Translations under genes and position numbers: made by a program
Notes under the pieces: generated by a model
Told to the model about the DNA's origin: nothing
Seen by the model: the letters and a program-made list of their open reading frames with translations, nothing else
The model's database searches: none
Part shown: positions 50,895-58,604 of the stretch, one piece after another
How positions within the stretch are numbered: position 1 is the first letter of the stretch
Layout: each line of letters starts with the position of its first letter
Assembly: GCF_025506275.1 (NCBI RefSeq)
Contig: NZ_QYCP01000075.1
Location: 1 to 64,000 of the forward strand
Direction: 5' to 3'
Source: Brevibacterium permense
GTDB taxonomy: Bacteria; Actinomycetota; Actinomycetes; Actinomycetales; Brevibacteriaceae
Length of the DNA stretch: 64,000 nt

Positions 50895-51575
50895 TCACCC
50901 GCCTGAAGCACCGCCCGGCCGAACCAGCCCCGTCTCATAGGCGAGCACGATCAGCGCAGCGCGGTCCCGGGCATCGAGACGAGTGAGCAGACGACTGACA
51001 TAAGTGCGAGCAGTGGCGGGGCTGAGGAAGAGTTCGGCAGCGATCTCGTCATTGGTCAGCCCCCGCCCGATTCCGCTGAGGACCTCGACCTCCCGTTCAG
51101 TCAGCTCATCGAGCCCATGCCCGTCCGGATCGGGAGAATGCCCCTCGGCGACGGCCCGCATGACCGCGGCGGTGACAGATGGAGACAACAGGGCATCACC
51201 GGCGGCGACCGTGCGGATCGCGCCGCGCAGATCGTCGGGAGAGACATCCTTGAGCAGGTAGCCTGCAGCACCGGCGCGGATGGCGGCGAAGACGTTCTCG
51301 TCTTCGTCGAAGGTGGTGAGCATGAGCACCCTGACCTCGTTCAACGCGCCATCGGCGACGATGGCCCGCGTCGCCTCGATCCCGTCCATCACAGGCATGC
51401 GGATGTCCATGAGCACGACATCGGGGCGCAGCTCCCGCACATGCGACAGCCCTGACCTCCCGTCCGCCGCCTCGGCGATGACAGAAATGTCTCCGTCGCG
51501 TTCGGCCAATGGCCGCAGACCTGCCCGGACCAGCTCCTGATCGTCGACGATGACGACGCGGATCGCCTCGGTCAT
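50895..51575 (-). CDS. NarL/LuxR-type response regulator
   Basis: 226 residues. Receiver domain with VVIVDDQELVRAGL, phospho-acceptor Asp in PDVVLMDIRMPVMDGIEA, Thr of MLTTFDEDE and Lys of YLLKDVSPDDL. The C-terminal LuxR HTH shows LTEREVEVLSGIGRGLTNDEIAAELFLSPATARTYVSRLLTRL. It overlaps the histidine kinase by 4 bases and is surely its partner. Target genes are unknown; the divergently read membrane protein and copper-oxidase remnant are possible ones. Confidence 0.92.
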   Translation of the reverse strand: MTEAIRVVIVDDQELVRAGLRPLAERDGDISVIAEAADGRSGLSHVRELRPDVVLMDIRMPVMDGIEATRAIVADGALNEVRVLMLTTFDEDENVFAAIRAGAAGYLLKDVSPDDLRGAIRTVAAGDALLSPSVTAAVMRAVAEGHSPDPDGHGLDELTEREVEVLSGIGRGLTNDEIAAELFLSPATARTYVSRLLTRLDARDRAALIVLAYETGLVRPGGASGG

Positions 51576-52750
51576 TCATTCTCCTCCACGTCGATCGGCA
51601 GGTGCGCTGTCACAGTGAACCCTTCGTCGCTCGGTTCGGCACCGAGGCGACCCCCGAGCAGCCTCGCCCGTTCCGACATCCCGCGGATGCCGGCACCGAT
51701 GGCCGTGTCCGCGGTCCCGCCGTGACCGTCATCGTGGATGCGCACGATGAGCTCGTCGCCGCGTACCTGCGCCGAGACACGGGCCGCGCTCGCCCCCGAA
51801 TGGCGGAACACGTTCGTCACCGACTCCTGGACGATCCGGAAGGCCGCCGTGTCGACTGCTCGCGGCAGCCGTTCGGGGTCGACGTCGGTCTCGACCGTGA
51901 CTTCGAGGCCGGCGGCTCGGGCAGCTTCGACGACGGTGGAGATCGAGGCCAAACCCAGCGCCGAGGCGGGTCCCGCGTCGGTCTCACCCACGGACTCCTC
52001 ACGGAGCACCTTGACTGTGCGACGCAGTTCCCGCAGTGCCTCCGAGGTGGCCCCGCGCACCCGTTCGAGTGCGGCCGCACGGTCGTCCGGGTCCACGGCC
52101 TCGGCCGCCACGGAGGTATGCAGAGAAGCCACGGACAGGGTGTGGCCGATCGTGTCGTGGAGGTCGCGGGCGATGCGCACCCGTTCGGAGTGCATCCGCG
52201 CCTCGGCTGCCCGGGACTCCTCAGCCGTGGTGAGGGCGGCAATGCGCGCCGACTGCATGCGGGTCTCCCGGACCAGGCGAACCACGGAACCCAGGGCGAT
52301 CGCCGCGGCTGCCAGGGCGAGTTCGGTGACGAAGCCGTACCCGGTCAGTTGGGCTCGCGGATCGAGGTCATCGAACCGGTAGAACGTCGACACGGCAATC
52401 AGGACCGCGGCACCGAGCACCGCCCACGAGGTGCGTCGCACCTCGGCAGTGGAGTAGAGGGCACCGACAGCGGGTAGGACCATGCCGATCGGCGGCAGGT
52501 TCAGAGCGTAGTAGGCGAAGATCCCGAACACGGTCACGGCCAGAACGATCAGCGGAAGGCGGCGACGCAGGAGCAGCAGGGCTCCGAAGCCGATGGCCCA
52601 GGCGACGCCGGGCAACGGGGAGGACTCGGCATCGGCGGCGATGACGAGCGAGATCACCAGGGTCACCGCAACCGCCACGGACACATCGGTCAGCCACGGT
52701 TCGAGGCGCTCGCGCTCCTCACCCGTCTCACCCGCAGCTGTAGAACCCAT
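51572..52750 (-). CDS. Two-component sensor histidine kinase (HisKA_3 type)
   Basis: 392 residues. Several membrane helices in residues 20-165 with very short loops, so it probably senses within or near the membrane. The dimerisation domain RIARDLHDTIGHTLSVASLH contains the phospho-accepting His and the ATPase domain has RIVQESVTNVFRHSGA and IHDDGHGG. It is the NarL-type kinase pair with the following regulator. The ribosome-binding site at 52750 is weak. Confidence 0.9.
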   Translation of the reverse strand: MGSTAAGETGEERERLEPWLTDVSVAVAVTLVISLVIAADAESSPLPGVAWAIGFGALLLLRRRLPLIVLAVTVFGIFAYYALNLPPIGMVLPAVGALYSTAEVRRTSWAVLGAAVLIAVSTFYRFDDLDPRAQLTGYGFVTELALAAAAIALGSVVRLVRETRMQSARIAALTTAEESRAAEARMHSERVRIARDLHDTIGHTLSVASLHTSVAAEAVDPDDRAAALERVRGATSEALRELRRTVKVLREESVGETDAGPASALGLASISTVVEAARAAGLEVTVETDVDPERLPRAVDTAAFRIVQESVTNVFRHSGASAARVSAQVRGDELIVRIHDDGHGGTADTAIGAGIRGMSERARLLGGRLGAEPSDEGFTVTAHLPIDVEENE

Positions 52751-52902
52751 AGTCCAAGACTACGGAGCGTTCGCGCTCACCGCAGTCGTTCGGCGTTGAT
52801 CGGGCGATCGCCTGCAGGCGATTCGAGCCTTGACTCGGGGCGGAAGGAACTGACGCCTGAGCGTCGATGTGGGAAATCCGGCCGACTGGAAGAGTTGAGG
52901 AG

Positions 52903-53307
52903 ATGAATACGACAACACATTCGAAACGTCCCCTGTCCTGGCCGCTCATCGTCGGTCTGTCCTCGCTGGCACTGCTGTGGCCGCTGACCGGACTGTGGCC
53001 CATCCTCGGTGACGGTGCCGTCCGCGCGCTCATCCTGCTCGGCCTCACCGGAGCGGTGTGGATCGGGACAGTCGGCTTCGCCCGCGTTGCACGGCCCGTG
53101 CTCACCCTGACGATCTGCGGTGCCGCATACGGGTTCCTCAACCTCGCCCTCGGAGGCCTGCTCGCCAGTACCGGAATGACCGGCGCAGGCCCCTCTATGC
53201 TCATGGCCTTCATCCCCAGCGTGGCGATGGGCGCCGGCGTCGGCGCGCTTGCCGGGTTGGCTGCGACCGGCATCCAGAAGCTTCTGGGCGGACGGAACGA
53301 ACGATGA
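52903..53307 (+). CDS. Four-helix membrane protein, unknown function
   Basis: 134 residues, nearly all hydrophobic: helices around SWPLIVGLSSLALLWPLTGL, ALILLGLTGAVWIGTVGFA, VLTLTICGAAYGFLNLALGGLL and FIPSVAMGAGVGALAGLAATGI. No known family recognised. The ATG at 52903 with GAGGAG immediately before it is chosen over an ATG at 52867, but spacing is tight. It overlaps the multicopper oxidase gene by 4 bases, so it was made together with it and may relate to copper handling. Confidence 0.68.
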   Translation: MNTTTHSKRPLSWPLIVGLSSLALLWPLTGLWPILGDGAVRALILLGLTGAVWIGTVGFARVARPVLTLTICGAAYGFLNLALGGLLASTGMTGAGPSMLMAFIPSVAMGAGVGALAGLAATGIQKLLGGRNER

Positions 53308-54812
53308 GACCGCGCAGACGCGCCTCGGTCGCAGCCGGTACGGCGGTCACACTGGTCGTTGCGGTCGGGTTGACTGCCTGCGGAGTGTCGACCACCTCGG
53401 TGACGGAGGCCGAGTTCACGAACGAACTGGCCATCCCGCCGTTGGCGGAATCGACGGTCGAGAATGGGGTGCGCACCTTCGACCTCACCGCGCAGGCGGG
53501 GTAGACGGAGTTTCCCGGTCAGGACGGGCCGACGGAGACCTGGGGGTTCAACGGGGAGTTCCTCGGGCCCACCTTGCGGGCCGAACGCGGGGAGAAGGTC
53601 GCCGTCGACGTCGCGAACGACCTCGACGAACCGACGAGCGTGCACTGGCACGGTATGCATCTGCCGGCGACGATGGACGGAGGGCCGCACCAGATGATCG
53701 ACCCTGGTCAGACGTGGAAACCGCACTGGACGATCGACCAAGCGGCCGCGACCCTCTGGTACCACCCGCATCCGCATGGGAAGACCGAAGACCACGTGTA
53801 CAGAGGGTTGGCCGGGATGGTCATCCTCGACGATGACGCGACCCGGTCTGCCGAGCTGCCACACGAGTACGGGGTCGATGACCTGCCGCTCATCGTCCAG
53901 GACAAGTCCTTCGACGACGGTGAGCTCGAGCTTTCGCACGACGGGGCCGAGCCGGGGATGCTCGGCGACACCGTCATGGTCAATGGCACGATCGGCGGGG
54001 TGCAGGAGGTGAGCGCGGAGAAGGTGCGGCTGCGTCTGCTCAACGGATCGACGGCGAGGACGTACGCCTTCGAATTCCCCGATCGGTCGATGGATCTCAT
54101 CGCCGGTGACGGCGGACTCCTCGACGAACCAGCCGAGGTCGACCAACTCCGGTTGGCGCCGGGGGAGCGCGCCGAGGTGGTCGTCGACTTCACCGCCGGT
54201 GAGACGGTGCGGATGCGCTCGGCCGAGGTCGACCTCGGCGGAGTGGCGGTGCCGGCGACGATGGGCGGACACGATTCCTTCGACGTACTCGAATTCCGAG
54301 CAGCCGAGACCCTGACACCGGCACCCGAGCCCGCGTGGTCGCCGTCGTCACACGCCGAGGAGGTCGCCCTTGTTGAGGCTGAGACAGCCAAGACCCGTAA
54401 GTTCGAACTCGAGGAACGAGAGATCAACGGCGAGCGGATGGACATGAACCGCATCGACGAGGTGGCCTACGTCGGCGACACCGAGGTGTGGGAGGTGCGC
54501 AGCACGCAGCCGATCCCGCACAGCTTCCACATCCACGACGTGCAGTTCGAGGTGCTCTCGGTTGATGGAGAGGCGCCGCCGGTGGAGGTGAGCGGAAGGA
54601 AGGACACGATCTATCTCGAACCGAATCGCGACTACCGACTGCTCATGCGATTCGAGGATTTCGCCGACCCGACGATGCCGTTCATGTATCACTGCCACAT
54701 GCTGCTGCACGAGGACGAGGGCATGATGGGCCAGTTCGTCGTCATCGAGCGAGGTCAGGAGGCAGAAGTCGGGGTGCCGCCCGGGCACGAAGGTGCAGGG
54801 CACGAGCACTGA
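53304..54812 (+). pseudogene. Multicopper oxidase with in-frame stop codon
   Basis: The frame begins MRPRRRAS with a lipoprotein-type signal (VGLTACGV), reaches an amber codon at 53502-53504 after LTAQAG, then continues in the same frame as a complete multicopper oxidase. All four copper motifs are intact: HWHG, WYHPHPHG, HSFHIHDV and YHCHMLLHEDEGMM (type 1 Cys and axial Met). Without the stop it would be a 502-residue CueO/SufI-like exported oxidase. The probable ancestral codon is GAG (Glu), one change away. Translation restarting inside would give a protein without an export signal, so function is unlikely unless the codon is read through. Confidence 0.85.
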
Positions 54813-54842
54813 GGTGGGTTGATGCTCGCTTGCCTCTGGATG

Positions 54843-54891
54843 TTCAATTGCCGCCGATGTTCAAGGATCGTGAACATCGGCGGCAATTGAA
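54843..54891. terminator. 21-bp inverted repeat between convergent genes
   Basis: Arms 54843-54863 and 54871-54891 match perfectly with a 7-base loop, 30 bp after the oxidase stop and 160 bp before the end of the leftward SDR. It is a probable bidirectional terminator. The remaining 160 bp show nothing recognisable. Confidence 0.75.
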
Positions 54892-55051
54892 TATCGGTCT
54901 GCGAATTGGAGACAGTTCTGTCTATGCAGATATATACCGAGGGTGTCTATTTGTGCATAGGTGAGAGGCGGTCGGCGTGACGGGCGCTGCCTCTCTGGCG
55001 TCGGTAGCACATTTTATTGAACACCCGGGTTTGGATCGCCTGACGCGAACC

Positions 55052-55810
55052 TCACACCGCGGTGTAGCCGCCGTCGATGAGGTAGTAGGCGCCGGTGACG
55101 AACGAAGCGTCGTCGGAGAGCAGAAACGATACGACCTTTGCGACTTCATCGGCGGTGCCCAGGCGGCCGAGAGGGTGCTTGGCCTTGAGTCCTTCAAGCG
55201 TTTCGGCGTCCAGGCTCGATTCGAGCAGGGGAGTCGTGATGTAGCCGGGGCCGACGGCGTTGATGCGCAAGCCTTCGGCGCCATATTCGGCGGCGGCATT
55301 CTTCGTGATGCCGACGACGCCGTGCTTGGCGGCGGTGTAGGCGCCGTTGTTGATCGCAGCGACGGTTCCGTGAACCGAAGCCATATTGACAATCGCGGAA
55401 TCCTTCGCGCCGGACTCGAGCATGGCCGGGATCTGGAAGCGCATTCCGTAGAGCACGCCGTTGAGGTTGACGTCGATGACCTTGTCCCACGAATCGAGGT
55501 CGGTCTCGCCGACGGGCACCTGCTTGCCGCCGATGCCCGCGTTGTTCACGGCGAAGTTGAGTCCGCCGTAGGTGTCGACGGCGAACTTGACGACCTTTTC
55601 CGAGTCCTCCCTCGAGGACGTGTCCTGCCGGATCGCCGAGGCGGTGCCTCCGGCCTCGGTGATTTCGCCGGCGGCACGCTCGGCTGCCTCGAGATTGATG
55701 TCGGTGATGACGACCTTCGCGCCCTTGGAGGCGAGGTCCTTGGAGATAGCCTCTCCGAGGCCTGATCCGCCTCCGGTGACGATTGCGACCTTGTCCGTGA
55801 AATCTGCCAT
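55052..55810 (-). CDS. Classical SDR oxidoreductase (glucose 1-dehydrogenase/FabG-like)
   Basis: 252 residues, the usual length of classical SDRs. Seen: VTGGGSGLGEAI cofactor loop, TDIN with Asp after strand 2 (NAD preference), NNAG, Ser in NMASVHG, YTAAKHG, PGYITTPLLES and the C-terminal SDDASFVTGAYYLIDGGYTAV. The substrate is unknown. ATG 55810 gives the family-typical start MADFTDKVAIVTGG. Confidence 0.88.
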   Translation of the reverse strand: MADFTDKVAIVTGGGSGLGEAISKDLASKGAKVVITDINLEAAERAAGEITEAGGTASAIRQDTSSREDSEKVVKFAVDTYGGLNFAVNNAGIGGKQVPVGETDLDSWDKVIDVNLNGVLYGMRFQIPAMLESGAKDSAIVNMASVHGTVAAINNGAYTAAKHGVVGITKNAAAEYGAEGLRINAVGPGYITTPLLESSLDAETLEGLKAKHPLGRLGTADEVAKVVSFLLSDDASFVTGAYYLIDGGYTAV

Positions 55811-56009
55811 GGTGGTGACTCTCTTTCTCGAAAATCTTCGGGGCCCAGCTGATGTGGCCCTCACCAGGTGTAACGAGGAAGACTCGGAGAACATTCCGCT
55901 GTGAGTCGGGCTGTTTGGTCACACGGGGCATTGATCGAGGCCGGCAACAATGGTTCACTGGTTGCAATCTGCAACTAGAATGATGGTCGCCGCGGCTCGA
56001 GGGGGAGCG

Positions 56010-56588
56010 ATGGGAAAAGTGGCATGGGGTTTCACCTGTTCGATCGACGGATTCATCGCCGGGCCGGGCCATGACATGTCGTGGCTCTCGGCCTCCGAGC
56101 CGAACGCCGAAGGCACCACCGAGGGCTTGGCGTCGAAAGTCGCCGTCATCATCTCCGGCCGCCGCGGCTACGACGCGGCCAAGGTGCAGGCCGCCGAACG
56201 CGATGAGCTGACGTCCGAGGCCTACGGGGGAGCCTGGTCGGGCACGGAATTCGTCCTCACCCATCGTCCCGAGGAACTCGCCGGGGACACCTCGGTGACG
56301 GCGATGAATTGCACCGTCACCGAGGCGGTCGAGAAGGCCCAGGCCATCGCCGGCGACCGCGACATCCAGATCATCAGCGCCGACATCGCCCGGCAGGCAC
56401 TCGAGGTCGACCTCATCGACGAACTCCAGGTCTACGTCGCCCCGGTCTTCCTCGGCGACGGCACCCGGATCTTCGACGTTCCCGGCGGCCGACGCGTCGA
56501 CTGGGTGCTCGAGACGATCGACACAGTGAATCCGCGCAGTTTCGGCCGGACCTACCGGCCCAAGAGGTCTAGCCCTCCCGCCGACTGA
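56010..56588 (+). CDS. Dihydrofolate reductase/RibD C-terminal-like family protein
   Basis: About 192 residues. VAWGFTCSIDGFIAGPGHDMSWL is the hallmark start of the RibD_C/DHFR-like family found in actinobacteria, ISGRRGYDAAK and PVFLGDGTRIFDVPG are further conserved blocks. It probably reduces a flavin- or folate-like substrate with NADPH, but true DHFR activity is doubtful. The start at 56010 follows the family pattern; an in-frame ATG about 30 bases upstream is possible. The 3' end overlaps the convergent alarmone synthetase gene by 20 bases. Confidence 0.83.
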   Translation: MGKVAWGFTCSIDGFIAGPGHDMSWLSASEPNAEGTTEGLASKVAVIISGRRGYDAAKVQAAERDELTSEAYGGAWSGTEFVLTHRPEELAGDTSVTAMNCTVTEAVEKAQAIAGDRDIQIISADIARQALEVDLIDELQVYVAPVFLGDGTRIFDVPGGRRVDWVLETIDTVNPRSFGRTYRPKRSSPPAD

Positions 56589-57300
56589 GGTCCCAGAGGA
56601 TGCGCAGCGCTTCCTCGTCGAACTCCTCCCCGGAATCGATGTCGGCGGTACCCTCGCGGACCTCGGAATGGAGCTGCTCCATCCTGCGGTCGAGCTGATC
56701 GGAGGCATCGGCCGCCTCGGTGAGTTCGCCGACGAGGCGAGCGGGGACGTCGCCGTCGAACTTGTAGTGGATCTTGTGCTCGAGGCTCGCCCAGAAGTCC
56801 ATCGCGATCGTGCGGATCTGCACCTCGCAGATGACCGGGGTCGGCCCTCCGATGAGGAACACGGGCACCTCGAGGATCGCGTGCAGGCTGCGGTAGCCGT
56901 TGGGCTTCGGGTGGGCGATATAGTCCTTGATCTCGACGACCCGGATGTCGTCCTGCGCCGTGAGCAGCTCGAGCACATGATAGGTGTCGGCGATGAAGCT
57001 GCAGGTGATGCGGATGCCGGCGATGTCCGTGATCTTCTCGCGGATGACGTCGGTGTCGAGTGGCAGGCCCCGACGATGCACCTTCTCCAGCAGGCTGCGC
57101 GGAGACTTCACCCGCGACGAGATGTGTTCGATCGGGTTGTAGCTGCGCGCATAGATCGATTCCTCGCGGAGGATCGACAGTTTCGTGAGGACCTCGTTGA
57201 CGACGAAGCGGTGGTGCATGAGCATCCTCGAGAATTCCAGCCGCAGGGTGCGAATGCTCTCGATCTGCTGAGGGGTCATAGCGGTGTCTGTTGGCGTCAT
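56569..57300 (-). CDS. Small alarmone synthetase (RelA/SpoT synthetase domain)
   Basis: 243 residues consisting only of a RelA_SpoT synthetase domain: SRVKSPRSLLEKV, ITDIAGIRITCSFIADTYHVLELL, KPNGYRSLHAIL and ICEVQIRTIAMDFWASLEHKIHYK, including the catalytic Glu of EVQIRT. No hydrolase, TGS or ACT domains, so it is a RelQ/SasB-type enzyme that makes (p)ppGpp from GTP/GDP and ATP. GGGAGAG lies just before the ATG. It is divergent from the DUF2277 gene. Confidence 0.92.
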   Translation of the reverse strand: MTPTDTAMTPQQIESIRTLRLEFSRMLMHHRFVVNEVLTKLSILREESIYARSYNPIEHISSRVKSPRSLLEKVHRRGLPLDTDVIREKITDIAGIRITCSFIADTYHVLELLTAQDDIRVVEIKDYIAHPKPNGYRSLHAILEVPVFLIGGPTPVICEVQIRTIAMDFWASLEHKIHYKFDGDVPARLVGELTEAADASDQLDRRMEQLHSEVREGTADIDSGEEFDEEALRILWDLSRREG

Positions 57301-57381
57301 CTCTCTCCCGATCTCATGGGTGGCATCAGTGTATCGGCGGAATATCTGTTCTGCGTCAGTGCCGAGGAGTACCGTTTTGGC

Positions 57382-57648
57382 ATGTGCAGAAACATCAGGA
57401 CCCTCCATAATTTCGAGCCCGCCGCCACCTCCGACGAAGTCCACGCCGCCGCCCTGCAGTACGTGCGCAAGATCGCCGGTACGACGAAGCCCTCGCAAGC
57501 CAATGTCGAGGCCTTTGACTTCGCGGTCGAAGAGATCGCGCACACCACCCAGCACCTCCTCGACGCGCTCGTGACGAATGCGCCGCCGAAGAACCGTGAA
57601 ATCGAGGCCGAGAAGCGACGAGCCAGATTCGCGGCCCGGACCGGCTGA
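57382..57648 (+). CDS. DUF2277 family protein
   Basis: 88 residues: MCRNIRTLHNFEPAATSDEV at the N-terminus and YVRKIAGTTKPS, the two strongly conserved stretches of DUF2277, a small actinobacterial/proteobacterial family without known function. Charged C-terminus with no signal or membrane segment. It ends 2 bp from the stop of the convergent IclR gene. Confidence 0.88.
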   Translation: MCRNIRTLHNFEPAATSDEVHAAALQYVRKIAGTTKPSQANVEAFDFAVEEIAHTTQHLLDALVTNAPPKNREIEAEKRRARFAARTG

Positions 57649-57649
57649 C

Positions 57650-58420
57650 TCAGCCGGCGAAGCGACGATCGGCCGAAAGGTCCTGCGTGATCCTCGCCGA
57701 GGCGGTCCGCAGGACCCGCATGATCGCGGGCACGCCTTTCCGGTGCTCCGAATCTATGACGACCCCGAGCCCGGCGATCGCCGCCCCGCCGGCGTCGAAG
57801 ACGGGAACCGTGATTCCCGTCGTGCCCTCATCGATATGGCCGGAGAGTTCGGCGAAATGGTGAGAACGGATCGAGGTGAACATCGTGCGCAGAGCGGCCG
57901 GATCCGTCGTCGTCTTCTCCGTGATCGCGGACAGGGGCCCGCGCAGATATGCCTCGCGCACATGTTTGGGTGCATACGCCAGCAGCACGAGCCCACACGA
58001 AGACGCATGTGCCGGCAGTCGACCGGCAGTCTTCGAGCGGTGCACGACCGCATTGGGCGCCGACATGCGCTCGATGATGAGCACCTCGCGTTCGCGCAGG
58101 ATGCCCAGCTGTGTGTTCTCGCCGACGAACTCATGCACGCCCATCATATGCGGCCTTGCCACTGACGCCAGATCGACGGCGTCGGAGGCGCGATTGGACA
58201 GCTCCCACATTCCGACTCCGATCCGGATGCGGCCGTTGGGATCGCGTTGGAGCAGATCATGGCGCATCATCTCACCGATGAGCCGGTAGGCCGTCGACTT
58301 CGGCAGTTCGGCACGTTCGGCGATCTCGTCGGTGCTCAGGCTCTGATGATCCGGGTCGAAGGATGCGAGCACGCGCACGAGTCGATCGATCATCGAGTCG
58401 CCGGAAGGAGAGTTCGCCAT
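57650..58420 (-). CDS. IclR-family transcriptional regulator (probable aromatic-catabolism regulator)
   Basis: 256 residues. N-terminal IclR winged helix: SMIDRLVRVLASFDPDHQSLSTDEIAERAELPKSTAYRLIGEMMRHDLL. C-terminal effector domain with HASSCGLVLLAYAP and GTTGITVPVFDAGGAAIAGLGVV. IclR proteins such as PcaR/PobR/PcaU control protocatechuate pathways. It is divergent from the aldehyde dehydrogenase-transporter operon, and the 17-bp site at 58451-58467 in its promoter recurs upstream of pobA. The effector is probably an aromatic acid; this is inference. Confidence 0.88.
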   Translation of the reverse strand: MANSPSGDSMIDRLVRVLASFDPDHQSLSTDEIAERAELPKSTAYRLIGEMMRHDLLQRDPNGRIRIGVGMWELSNRASDAVDLASVARPHMMGVHEFVGENTQLGILREREVLIIERMSAPNAVVHRSKTAGRLPAHASSCGLVLLAYAPKHVREAYLRGPLSAITEKTTTDPAALRTMFTSIRSHHFAELSGHIDEGTTGITVPVFDAGGAAIAGLGVVIDSEHRKGVPAIMRVLRTASARITQDLSADRRFAG

Positions 58421-58450
58421 GCCTCGAATTCTAGCGGTTCTCAAGAAAAA

Positions 58451-58467
58451 TTCTCAATGAATGGGAG
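58451..58467. promoter_or_regulatory. 17-bp site shared with pobA promoter, probable IclR operator
   Basis: It is identical to 42361-42377. A second TTCTCAA half occurs just to its left at about 58438-58444, so the operator may hold repeated half-sites here. It lies 31 bp from the iclR start and 138 bp from the aldehyde dehydrogenase start, compatible with autoregulation and control of the divergent operon. Confidence 0.65.
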
Positions 58468-58604
58468 CACTGTGGCTTCGGGTGGTGCGGGTCACTACTC
58501 TGACGAGAGGCGCACCACAGTCCTTCGTCGACTGTGCCCGCAGATCGGCTCGTTGCACGGAACCACAGACATGACCCGCCCCGACAAAGAAGTGAGGACA
58601 GACA

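Noticed and set aside
53502-53504. Pyrrolysine or selenocysteine at the TAG of the multicopper oxidase
   Set aside because: The position is in a surface segment before the first copper motif, no recoding element is visible, and actinobacteria of this type normally lack pyrrolysine machinery. A nonsense mutation or read error is simpler.
55194-56978. 594-codon minus-strand open frame across the SDR and DHFR-like genes
   Set aside because: It crosses two well-supported genes in other frames and has Arg/Ser/His-rich composition with no domain.
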